A DNA stretch of 64,000 bases from Nothopassalora personata (taxonomy: Eukaryota > Ascomycota > Dothideomycetes > Mycosphaerellales > Mycosphaerellaceae). This document shows, piece by piece, positions 18,291-27,728 of this stretch. Position 1 is the stretch's first letter. Each line of letters begins with the position of its first letter. Position numbers and translations under genes: made by a program. Location: positions 868,001 to 932,000 of the forward strand of contig CM066296.1 in the NCBI GenBank assembly GCA_033816765.1, in the 5' to 3' direction. The notes under the pieces were generated by a model. The model ran no database searches. It was not told where the DNA came from and saw nothing but the letters and a program-made list of their open reading frames with translations.

Positions 18291-21141
18291 TTACAGTCCC
18301 TTAGACCACTCGCCCGGCACATGCAAGTTGCTGATACTCAAGTCTGTGTCGTGTCTGATGATGCGTGGGAGGAACTGGCCTGTCTCGTGGGCGCCTTCTC
18401 TTTCGTTACCGCCAAGTGGGATATCGGCGACTGAACCGACGGGCTCTAGGTTAGTGGTAATGGGTGCCGTGTTGTTTGCGAGATCTTTGATGGGCGAGGA
18501 GACATCTTGTGTGGTTGGTGCGATCGCTGCTATCGATGTCATCGGAACAATCGGGCTAGGGATCGCTTGTTCGATAGGCGCTGGTGGTAGCGGGCTGGCT
18601 GGGACGGGTAGGTCTTCCTTCGGCAGGAGGTCAGGGTTTACGTCCGATGCGTATGCGGGCACGGCACTTCCAGCGACTGCATCTTGGGTGCCATCAAAGG
18701 CTGGGAAGGCCTCCGTCTCCTTTGGAGCAGTTGCATCTCTCTGATGGCGCTTGTACGCCTCCATGCCAAGTGCACCGGCCCCAGCTCCGGCCACGCCTGC
18801 TGCTGCTGGTGCCATCCAATCGCCATAGCCGCTATTGTGCCTGATTGGTTGAGCCAGCGAAGGGTTGACGGCGGCGTTGTTCGCTGGCTCATTGCCTAAA
18901 AAAGGCTGCTGCGCACTGGTCGGAGGAGCGTGGGTCTGCGTCGGCGCAGGAGCGGTCTGCTGGATCGGTTGCTGTGCGGGTACGGTCTGCCGGGGCAGTG
19001 GGGGCTGAGGGTACTCCTGTTGCTGATAGGACGCAGGAACGTCCTCGATGTAGCTACCTCCCCCCGTACCAGCGGTGTTGTCAGTGTACATTGAAGTGGA
19101 TCGGACGCCTGGCATGTGGTATGGGTCCTTATCACCATAGTCGTGCACCGCGGAACCGCCGATGACACCAGCTACAGCAATAGCCGCGGCATCATCTTCG
19201 TCGCTGTCATCGTTGCCATCTGCCGTCGAGCTCATCGTACCCGTCTTGCGCAGCATGAGGTCAGACGGGAATCGGCCGCCTACGTTCCACGTACAGCACG
19301 TCAGTCACTGCGATCGAGTTGTGTGAGAAGCAACGCGAACGAAAGGGGCAGCACTCACTCACCTGGCTGTGGCCTTTGAGGCCTCTGTTGAACAGGGTGC
19401 TGCTCCGCCAAGCTTGCAGGATCGGCAGAGTACGGAACCTGGTCGGCTTCATCCTCATCCATGCCATCGCTGCTCAGCGTGCCGCGGTCGCTCGTACCGC
19501 TGACACTTCTAGCGTGCTTGCGAACGAACACGGCACGCTCTTCGCCCGTCTTCTCGGTCAGGCTTCTGATGTCGTCGTACCATGCCATCATAGTATCGTA
19601 GCTCTCGGCGCGGAACACCCAGTTGTGACCCTTGTGCATGCCACCGGACCGCTTGCCCTTGAGCATGAACTTGTGGCTCGACGAGCCCGGGTCTGACCGC
19701 GAGCCTAGTTTCTGGTCGACCAGGTGCAGAGACATGACTGGCGGCTGCGAGTAAATCTTGTCTGCCGACTTGAACTCGTGGAGGTGTGTGGGTGACAGCA
19801 CATACCACCCCGGTGTGTATGACTTGAGGTACTTGCTCTTGCGCTCCAGCATGCCCGATCGTATCTCGGCCGCCGCCGGCGCATTCTTGCCCGGGTAGTC
19901 GATGTCTTCTATTCGTCGAAGCGGCAAGTCGGGGTCGACGAAGTGTGGGTCGTGTCGGACGAAGCTGTACCATTCCTGGTCCTTTGGCATGGCAATCGGG
20001 CCAGTGCGCAAGCTCTCGACAGCGCTGTAGGCATCATCGCCCTCGCGTTTGAGAATACCGGCCAGTGCGTTGTAAGCTTTCTGAATCTCGCCAACGACGA
20101 TGGATTCAAGCTCACGGCCAGAGCTTTCGAGGTTCAGGTATGCCTGCAGGTAGTCAGCACCGATGTTGATTTACATGTCGAAATACTCACCCGGTGAAGA
20201 TAGTTCTCCTCGTCAATCTGCTTCTCGATGGCTCTCTCCACACCCAGTCTAACAATGTACGGGTCGTTCTTGCCCACGGCATCCTCATGATCCGCATGCT
20301 GGAGAGCCTCCTGCAGCTTCTCGACCTCTCTGCGAGTCACGTCCTGCTCCTTCGACACCGAGTTCTTGAAGTCGCCGCTCAAGCTCTTGATCTCCTTGAT
20401 CTTCTGCGCGAGGTCACTGCGGAGGCCACTCAGTGCGCCAACAACGTCATTCTCAATCTCCCGCGACTTGCTCGCCTCGGAGATGGATCGCTTGTGGTAG
20501 TCATCCAGAATGCGTGTCGCTTCGCCGAGACCGTGCTGGCTCATGAACACTGCCGGGTGAGAGAAGTTGGCGATCGTGTTCGATACCTTGTGCAGTGCCT
20601 TCGCGCGTGTCTCGTACGAGGCTTGGACCTCGCGGAAGTAGGTGATGAGTGACTTGAGCAGTTGTCGCCATGCCTGAAAGCGGTTCGCGAGGATCTCGGT
20701 GGGAGTGCCTGTGGTCGGCACTGGCGTGAAGAAGGCGCTGTTGAAGTTCTCGTTGTCGCCTAAGCCATCTCCAAGGCCCTTGATGCTGCCGGCCTTGAGA
20801 CTCCGCTTGCTGCCACTACGCTTCAAGCTGCTGGTCCGGCGTACGCTGCTCTTCTTCTTGAGCGTGTTGTTCCGCGAAACGCCTGCCCCACCCGCAGCAG
20901 TCGAGCTCTGCGAAGCTCGCGATGTCGATCTGTTGAGACCTCCATCGCCTGCGACGGACGCGCCCGCATTGCTGCCGTCGTAGTGATCGTTGCGTAGGAC
21001 GCTGTTCTGCACGGCGGACTGGCTTAGTGATGAGCTCATGGATGGGTTACCTTGAGCGAAGTCTGCTTGTTGCGTCCCGCCGTATCCTCGCCCTGCATGT
21101 GCATCGTTCACCGGTGGCACAGCGCCATATCCTGACGCCAT
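18291..21141 (-). CDS. SLM1: Slm1/Slm2-like PH-domain protein (TORC2 and PIP2 effector)
   Basis: Three exons on the minus strand: 20,191-21,141, 19,363-20,143 and 18,291-19,279. Introns of 47 nt (20,144-20,190, GTGAGT...CTGCAG) and 83 nt (19,280-19,362, GTGAGT...ACGTAG) keep the frame; about 906 aa. Ser/Lys-rich N-terminus, then a helical F-BAR/coiled-coil region (residues about 165-360: FQAWRQLLKSLITYFREVQASYETRAKAL...), a PH domain (about 410-525: SGMLERKSKYLKSYTPGWYVLSPTHLHEF...WVFRAESYDTMMAWYDDI), and a long Pro/Gln/Ala-rich tail. In yeast, Slm proteins bind PI(4,5)P2 at plasma-membrane eisosomes and are TORC2 substrates. The ATG at 21,141 (MASGYGAV) is preferred over an in-frame codon at 21,201. 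Exon 3's acidic DSDEDD patch is unusual but in frame. Confidence 0.9.
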
Positions 21142-21630
21142 AGCAATGTACCAGGCCTCACTGCGCGCGGAAAGATGCTGATGTAGGAGTGCAAGATGCA
21201 ACGGAAGTCTCCGCGAAGCGCAGCACGGAGGATGGTTATAGTAATGTAGCGGTCGGTCTTTGCTCGTAATAGCGTTCGACTAGGGAGAGATGGGTGCGGG
21301 AACTCACGGTAGTCAACAAAGGAGTGTGCCACAGTTTGATGACGTGGTTGGGCAGGCGTGATAAAGCCACCAATTTCATTTCCACGATCCAGTTCTAGAA
21401 CTGCTACCTTCACCAGCAAATGACATCACGAGTGGCTTTGACCGTTGAGCCGATAATAAGATCTAAAATGACCAACATCATACAGAGTGGTATCTCGCTA
21501 TCCAATATCCACGCCTCAGCAACGCCCGCATGTACCTGTACATTCATTGACAATTCGTAAAGTGCCATCAAAGCTTTATGCAATGCCGTCTCGTGCACCA
21601 GAACCAGAAACAGAAACAGAAACTCAAAAC
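21142..21630. other. SLM1 5' region and GH43 3' region
   Basis: Upstream of SLM1 and downstream of the GH43 gene, both on the minus strand. No gene seen. A CAGAAA/CAGAAC micro-repeat lies at 21,598-21,620 just past the GH43 stop. Confidence 0.5.
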
Positions 21631-22682
21631 TCAATTCAGCGTCGCCCGACCGCCCGCCAAGGTCAGCGTGGCGGTGTTCATGGCTCGTCCTTGGTTGATG
21701 TCGTTGTTGATCAACGAGTGGAACACCATCCGCCCACCTGACAGTGTGACGTCGGCGCCTCCTGGTCCAAACAGCCCGTAGTCGCCATTCTTCAGCAGCA
21801 CCTGAGGGTTGCCGTACGGACCTGCGATGGACTTGCTCGTGACATAGCTGGTCGTGTAGCTGGAGTCGGTATAGCATCCAGTGCTGTAGAAGAGGAAGTA
21901 TGTCCCATCGTCGCCCTTGACGAAGATGGGAGCCTCGGTTTGGTAGTGGTCGATCTCGCCGCGGTTGTTCCAGATCTCCACGGGATCGCCAATCTTGGTG
22001 TAGCCGTCCTGCTGGACTTGCTGCAAGAGGATGGGAGTCGAAGGCTTGTTGTTCGGGCTGGCGCAGTATCCTCCGTTCGTCACGGCTGGGCCATCGATCT
22101 TGTACAGCACCCAGCGACTTCCATCGCTGTCGACGAAACCTGAGGCGTCTATCGCACCACCTTGCTCTCGAGGACATGCCCATGGTTCTGTGCTGCCATC
22201 CGTATACGGACCCTGGACCCTCGCGCTGCGAGCCACACCAACGCAGTGTAGTCCTCCCTCGGTCACTTCGGGTGAATAGTACATCACGAATGTGCCATCA
22301 GCCTGTGCAACGTCAGCTTAGAAGCGGAAATCCTCAGGCCATGTCTTACCAATCGCTCAACATCTGGGGCCCAAACCGTGCGCGGTTTCGCCCAGGCAGG
22401 CTGGTTACCAACTGGAAAGCTCTCGGACGGTGCAGCCCATCCTGAAGGGTCGTTGAAGTTGGGATTGCTAGTGTACGGGACTTGAATCTGTCCCAGGCCA
22501 GTGCCAAAGGCTCGACTTATACCATCGACATTGATGATCGCGGGATCGGGAAAGTCTGCTCCACGAAGAACATCATATGTCGGGGCTCTTTTCCAAAGCC
22601 GAGCTGTAGTAGGCGCTGCCTCTGCGGCATATGGTAGTAATGCTATGCCCAACGACAGCTGGTAAGAATGAGAAAGATGCAT
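21631..22682 (-). CDS. Secreted glycoside hydrolase family 43 enzyme
   Basis: Two exons, 22,350-22,682 and 21,631-22,302, separated by a 47-nt intron (GTAAGA...TGCACAG); 334 aa. A signal peptide (about residues 1-22, ending YAAEA) is followed by a short pro-segment with a Kex2-like KR at 31-32. The five-bladed-propeller GH43 signatures are present: FPDPAI with the catalytic base Asp46, GAIDASGF with Asp163, and YQTEAPIFV with the general acid Glu234. GH43 enzymes remove arabinose or xylose from plant-wall arabinan and xylan; the exact substrate cannot be read from sequence. Compact length without an extra carbohydrate-binding domain. Secretion fits a plant-associated or saprotrophic lifestyle. 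Confidence 0.85.
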
Positions 22683-23450
22683 AGCTGCGAATATGAACGG
22701 CTGAAGCGAATATATTGCACTGGGTATCGAGAAGAAGAAGCCGACTTATCCAGGAAAGCACATGGCATCAGAACACAACGGGCCATCCAGACCTTTCTAT
22801 ACGACAACGGCTCCAGGCACGCGAGCGAGCATCTGACCGCAGGACAGTACGGACCGTCAAGCGTGAAGTGTGGATTGTCATAGCGTATCTGACGCAGCCT
22901 GCGCCAGCGGCGCCAGCCCAAAGTCGGCCGTTGAAGATCCCCAAGGACGTCGATCCTTCTGCAGAAATGCCTCCACAGGACCCGCCAAGAAGTATCCGAA
23001 AGATGTCATACCGACGGAAGCACTGGATCCCCCACAGACACCAGACCCTTCAGGTTCCGGCTCAGTGACGCTCGGCAAGATCTGATGACTGAGGTCGCAT
23101 CTCTCCTAGCGAAACATATCATCACTCGCGTGCCCTGCTGACTGATCGACAGCTCAATAGCTTTAATGGTCGGCACGAGACAGCCAACCGTGAGTCTACC
23201 GAGGCCTAAAGTGCACTATAGTGACCAAGTGCCAGCGACACTGAGCATGATGGTCGGTGGATGAGGTCAATCGTGCCGCGCAGTGGAGCCGGTATGCGCT
23301 GTACAGGAGAGTCGCCCGTAGACGCCGGGGCTCGGCGATGCATAGCGAGAATGCACACTGATGTGTAGAGGTCAGCAGACACGCCAGAAAGGGTCGTGGT
23401 TGGTGAAAACGTCTTCTGCGTGAGGTACGGCCCGAGCAGCGGACGATGGT

Positions 23451-23480
23451 GCTGTGCTGTGCTGTGCTGTGCTGTGCTGT
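23451..23480. repeat. Pentanucleotide microsatellite (GCTGT)6
   Basis: Six exact tandem copies of GCTGT. Pentanucleotide units expand or contract out of frame, which fits a non-coding position. Confidence 0.9.
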
Positions 23481-23721
23481 GATGCCCTTTCTCTCGGCAG
23501 TCCTCGCGCCACCAAGATCGACACTGCAAGTGAAACCACAGGGTCGTATCGGGTACCTTGGCTTGGGGCTTGAGACACACGGGGGAGTTGTACTTTCGAA
23601 GCCTTCCGACTTGAAGATATGCAGCGCTTCGAAAATTCCGCGAGGTATAGAACCAACGCCACCTCGTTTTGCCATCACACTTCCAGCGCACCCCATTCGT
23701 CGCAGCCGTTATTATCATGAT

Positions 23722-23751
23722 TATCATCATCATCATCATCATCATCATCAT
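23722..23751. repeat. Trinucleotide microsatellite (ATC)n
   Basis: About nine to ten tandem ATC/TCA units flanked by TTATCATGATT and ATTATTC, themselves degenerate units. Confidence 0.9.
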
Positions 23752-24134
23752 TATTCTACGACCAAATCCCACCATGCATCTCGGAGAATTTCTTTCCCAC
23801 AAAATGCAGCCCCGGACCCGGAAGCTACTTTCCTGTACATCATTAAAATTGCAGGCAGCTGACCTGCAGGCTGCACGCGTGCCCATAACCCGGCTTGGTA
23901 CAATGACAGATGTGGCGCTCGAATAAGCTCGGAGCATTTCGTGCCTCCAGGCTCCCAACGGCTGTGAGAGCTCTAGCCTCTTCCCTCCGCCTCGTACTAT
24001 TTCCCCCCCCCTCCCCCAATCCTTCGCCCTGAAGCAAGATCCGCCCAGAGCGCGTGTCGCGGTGCAATAGAACGAAGTCTCGGGTATTTGTATCTTGTTC
24101 AGACTTCAGTGGATATGGGGGGTTTGTTGCCGCC

Positions 24135-24151
24135 GGGGGGGGGGGGGGGGG
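24135..24151. repeat. G homopolymer, 17 bp
   Basis: An uninterrupted run of 17 G's. It could fold as a G-quadruplex on the plus strand and is prone to length errors in sequencing. Confidence 0.9.
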
Positions 24152-24600
24152 CGAAGATGTTTGGCAGGACGATGGACTCCCGGAGCGCTGGCTTCTCTGG
24201 TCGCGAATGAGTGCTTCACTTGGTGTGAGAGTGGGCAGTTGGTGGAAGTGGTGCGGTGTCATGATATAGGGTGATGAGCTGGAGACTTTTCTTGAGTGGA
24301 CTTTTGGGGCGTCCGTACGTCTGCTGCCCAGAAGGCATGCGGGAGGAGTAGTCAGACCGGAGCATTGAGTGTCTATCCATGCCACTGTCTAATAAGCCTG
24401 TGTCTTTGCCTGGGCTGAGGTTTTCTGGTTTGCGATCAATAGCGCGACGCGCTTTTTGGCAGTGCCTGAGTTTTCAAGTCAATTCGCAGACCACGGCTGA
24501 ACGATTCGATGCATTCGTACAGAAGCTTTTGACATGTTCAGAAGATGGTTTTTAGCACGATATGCAAGGTAGCCAATAATGCTTACATATCTTCCATTCG

Positions 24601-26202
24601 TTAAGTCGCAGTAGATGCATCCGTCATGCTCTCAATCACAATATCCCCTTGATTCCACTCTGTTCTCACCAACTCATCCATCATCAACCTCGCCACATTC
24701 TTCCCCATCAACGCATTCGTCTCCATCGTGCTGATGAAGCTATCCATCCCCGAAGTATACCAAAGATTCTTGCCCAGCTTCGGATCCTCAAATGTCACCC
24801 GCGGGTACTCGTACGGGTATGAATTCCAAACTTTACGGTAGATCCAGGTGATATCCCTCCCACTTACAATCTCCTTGCCGCCGCCTGGAAGGTCTTTCAC
24901 TCCCAGCAGATCAGCCAACCATTCTGAGTCAGGGGGTTCCGGTGAGAAGATCTTGTAGAGGTATTCTTGCTGGCTTGTGTTAGGGTTGACGATGGGCCGG
25001 AGCAGGGAGATGCTAAAGAAGCCAGGACTGCCAACACCCTCTTTGCCCTTTCGGGCCGGTTCGCCGTCGGGAAGGGTCGTGAGGATGACTCGGGGTGCGG
25101 GCTTGTCTGCTGGCATGTTGAAGAATTCAGGCGAAAGTAGATGCGGTGAGGTGAAGAGGGTGACGTGCAACTCGACGTAGGGTATTTCGTCTGGATGGTG
25201 TCCATTTGCTGCGCCAAGGCTCTTCAGCTCGGAGAACTGGTATGGCGCTGCCACCACAACAGCATCAAACAGCTGCGACCCTGACCCGGTGCCATCAGGG
25301 TGACTGTAGTTCAAGGCATACTTTCCGTTCTCTTGTGGCCACACTCCTCCGACTTCAGTGTCCAGCTTCAGATGTGCTCCACTGCTCTTCACCATACCAT
25401 CAAAGATCCTCCAGTTACCACCCTCGATCGCCATTGCTCCATCTGTAGCCAGACATACCATCGCCTCCAAGCCATGTATGTAACCCAGATTCTGAGCATA
25501 ATTCACCCTTGTACTGGCCTGCACAACTTCTCTTCCGAACGGCCCCGTGATTCCATTCTCACGCATATACTGCTCGCCCGTTGCAGCTGTCACAGCCAGC
25601 AGTCCTGTATCCTGCACTGCCTGCGTCAAGCTCGCGAAGGGAAAGAGAGGAGCATCGTAGAACTGCATGAACTTTGCAATAACCTTCTTCATCAAGTTCT
25701 GTGTTCTGACAGGCGCCCATCCATACTTCCAAAACAACTTGGCCAAGTCGAACCAGCCACCATTCGCTGTCAAGACAATGCTGTCGCCATCCCAGACCGC
25801 AAGCTCTGGACCTGGCACTTTTGAGCCGTCGGCATGGAAATCATTCTCGAGGAAGCCGGCAATGGAGAGGTTGAACTCCTTCGCCGCGTCTACTAATATG
25901 TGGTTGATCTCGACGAAGATGCTCGCTCCGAGCTCGACTGGAAGGGACGTATCGTTGTAGGCTGAGACGGTGGTCGAGCGACCGCCGACGTATGGGTTGC
26001 GATCGAAGACGGTGATGTTGAGAGGGATCGAGGCGTTGTGAGCGTACTTGGAGAGAAAGTAGGCTGTCGAGGAACCGCCTGCTCCAGCGCCAATGATGGC
26101 AATGTGGGTCGGACGAGTGCGGTCATTGACTTGGAGTGAGATCTGTTGCTGTGCGCCTGACAACCAGCCAAAGGTGGCGGCGGTGAAAGAGGAAAGCTTC
26201 AT
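24601..26202 (-). CDS. Prenylcysteine oxidase family FAD enzyme
   Basis: Single exon, 533 aa, ATG at 26,202. An N-terminal hydrophobic segment (about residues 5-18) suggests secretion or lysosomal/vacuolar entry. The FAD-binding Rossmann motif IIGAGAGGSS lies at 36-45, followed by the flavoprotein signature FDRNPYVGGRS around 70-80 and LGASIFVEINHIL, typical of prenylcysteine oxidase/lyase. The enzyme cleaves the thioether of farnesyl- or geranylgeranyl-cysteine released when prenylated proteins are degraded, giving cysteine, a prenyl aldehyde and hydrogen peroxide. Family length is about 500 aa, as here. The C-terminal region (WYTSGMDSFISTMETNALMGKNVARLMMDEL) matches the conserved end of the family. 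Function is by family resemblance. Confidence 0.88.
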   Translation of the reverse strand: MKLSSFTAATFGWLSGAQQQISLQVNDRTRPTHIAIIGAGAGGSSTAYFLSKYAHNASIPLNITVFDRNPYVGGRSTTVSAYNDTSLPVELGASIFVEINHILVDAAKEFNLSIAGFLENDFHADGSKVPGPELAVWDGDSIVLTANGGWFDLAKLFWKYGWAPVRTQNLMKKVIAKFMQFYDAPLFPFASLTQAVQDTGLLAVTAATGEQYMRENGITGPFGREVVQASTRVNYAQNLGYIHGLEAMVCLATDGAMAIEGGNWRIFDGMVKSSGAHLKLDTEVGGVWPQENGKYALNYSHPDGTGSGSQLFDAVVVAAPYQFSELKSLGAANGHHPDEIPYVELHVTLFTSPHLLSPEFFNMPADKPAPRVILTTLPDGEPARKGKEGVGSPGFFSISLLRPIVNPNTSQQEYLYKIFSPEPPDSEWLADLLGVKDLPGGGKEIVSGRDITWIYRKVWNSYPYEYPRVTFEDPKLGKNLWYTSGMDSFISTMETNALMGKNVARLMMDELVRTEWNQGDIVIESMTDASTAT

Positions 26203-27050
26203 CGCTCTTGATGGTGATTGAATGGCGATGCCGCTACGGGCTTGATATTGTGCTGGCTACATGGTTTGCTATTGTCACAGAAGGCCAACGTGAGATCGTG
26301 TGCCTTGCAGCTTGAATCGCAAGACGGATCGCGGCTTCCGTTCCGCGACATCGAGATCAGGATGAGCCACACCTTCTCTATACAATATTGCACAATGATG
26401 TGGCAGAGCATCAGCAGGGTACGCTGCATCAAGTGTTGACATCGACGTCGATTTTCCGCGCTTTGGCATCGTTCAGCAGTCCAACACAACAAGCGAATAC
26501 ACACAGCTTGGGTCATGGATCAAGTGAGTGGAGAATTCGGCAGGCGACGATTCAATCATGACTTGCTTATTGCCCACGAGATCAAGCTAGGCAGTATTGA
26601 AGACGCTTGTGACCAAATGTTGTAGCTCGCAGGCGCGATGAGGATGCTGCCCTCGCTCTCCTCAAGTTGAACACCGCCGTGACTTGTAAATATCTTGACG
26701 GCGTTATTGCTACCACCATGCGGACACAATCAAACAGTAATTCAATTGCCAGTACCCGCGAAAAGGATTCTCCGTCGTAAACGTAGCCGGAATGGAGACA
26801 TCGAGATCCAGAGACCGCCTCTGAACACCTTACCAACAGCAAGGCTGAACGCCTACAATCGCCATGCACTGGCCCATCGGCTAGCGGAGACTGGCTATTT
26901 CACACCGACATATCTGCGTCGCTGGGAGCAGGAGCGCACCCCTTTCAATAGGCCCCCCGCTGGCTGTCTCCCGGCATTTCGAAGCACATGCTGCATGCAC
27001 CAACCATGACGCTGAGCCTTCGCAGACCACAGATCACAAGACTCCTATGA
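26203..27050. other. Intergenic, promoter of prenylcysteine oxidase
   Basis: A plus-strand open frame at 26,695-27,009 (containing ARLNAYNRHALAHRLAETGYFTP-like text) has no domain I recognise. It could be an upstream exon of the next hypothetical gene, but I could not find a convincing splice join. Confidence 0.4.
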
Positions 27051-27728
27051 ATCACGGCCAAGCGCGAATACTCTACCCCAAAGCCAGCTCATTGTCTCTC
27101 TGAACTTCAGCTTATCGCAGCTTCCTTCCCACCACTGCCAATTTCTGCCTCAGGATACTTCACCCGCCTGAGCGAAAGCAGCCCAAAAGACGTGGACGAC
27201 GGGAACCTCCAAGCGGTGTATACCAAGACCGGAGCCTTCCTGAAGATTGTCTGTTCGAAGCGTGCGGTACAAGCTCTTCTAGCTCTGCATTCAAATGATG
27301 AAAGCAACACGATCGACGACGTAATGTACTTCTTCCCATACCACGCCGACCTCGACCGCCTCAGCGAGTGGTCTTGCTACATCCACTCAAACGAAGTCGT
27401 CGCCAAAACAGAGCAGAATTTACTAAGCACATCATCCAATGTGGAGGAGGCAAATTTGCGAAATATGATGCAAGCAAATCAGGAATCTGTGGCGCGATAT
27501 CTCACCCACACTTGGACTTACAGACGTCGAAATGTCGTGGGCAGAGTTGAAGACGAAACATCCTACAATCAGCCGCTAGAGGACGATGCGCGCGTGAAGA
27601 TGGTGCAGAAGGCTTTGCAGGAGTGGCAAGACCATATGAGGGATCCGAGGTCAAGTCTTGCGTTGGAGAATACGAACTGGTCCTCTATGGGAGACGCTGA
27701 GGGTCTAATTGGAGCGGATATGTTCTAG
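27051..27728 (+). CDS. Hypothetical protein, start unresolved
   Basis: The frame is open from 27,051 (after TGA at 27,048) to TAG at 27,726-27,728, about 225 codons, but has no ATG before the clearly protein-like part. The C-terminal half reads like a soluble helical protein (YVFFPYHADLDRL-type, then NLRNMMQANQESVARYLTHTWTYRRRN and a Trp/Asp-rich tail). I do not recognise a family. An ATG at 27,047 is in another frame and ends after 18 codons. Either an upstream exon supplies the start, or the gene is broken. It ends tail-to-tail with the HET gene: both stop codons share the bases CTAG at 27,725-27,728. Confidence 0.45.
   Translation: MTAKREYSTPKPAHCLSELQLIAASFPPLPISASGYFTRLSESSPKDVDDGNLQAVYTKTGAFLKIVCSKRAVQALLALHSNDESNTIDDVMYFFPYHADLDRLSEWSCYIHSNEVVAKTEQNLLSTSSNVEEANLRNMMQANQESVARYLTHTWTYRRRNVVGRVEDETSYNQPLEDDARVKMVQKALQEWQDHMRDPRSSLALENTNWSSMGDAEGLIGADMF

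Larger units (their letters stand above)
22683..24600. other. Long intergenic region with simple repeats
   Basis: About 1.9 kb between two minus-strand genes. Overlapping open frames on both strands at 23,200-24,385 are created by low-complexity sequence, and I call none. It contains the three simple repeats listed separately and a C-rich run near 24,001-24,016. Confidence 0.55.

Noticed and set aside
23206..23958. Overlapping long frames on both strands
   Set aside because: They are generated by GCTGT and ATC repeats; amino-acid runs of Met/Ile or Gln/His follow the repeat unit and no domain is present.
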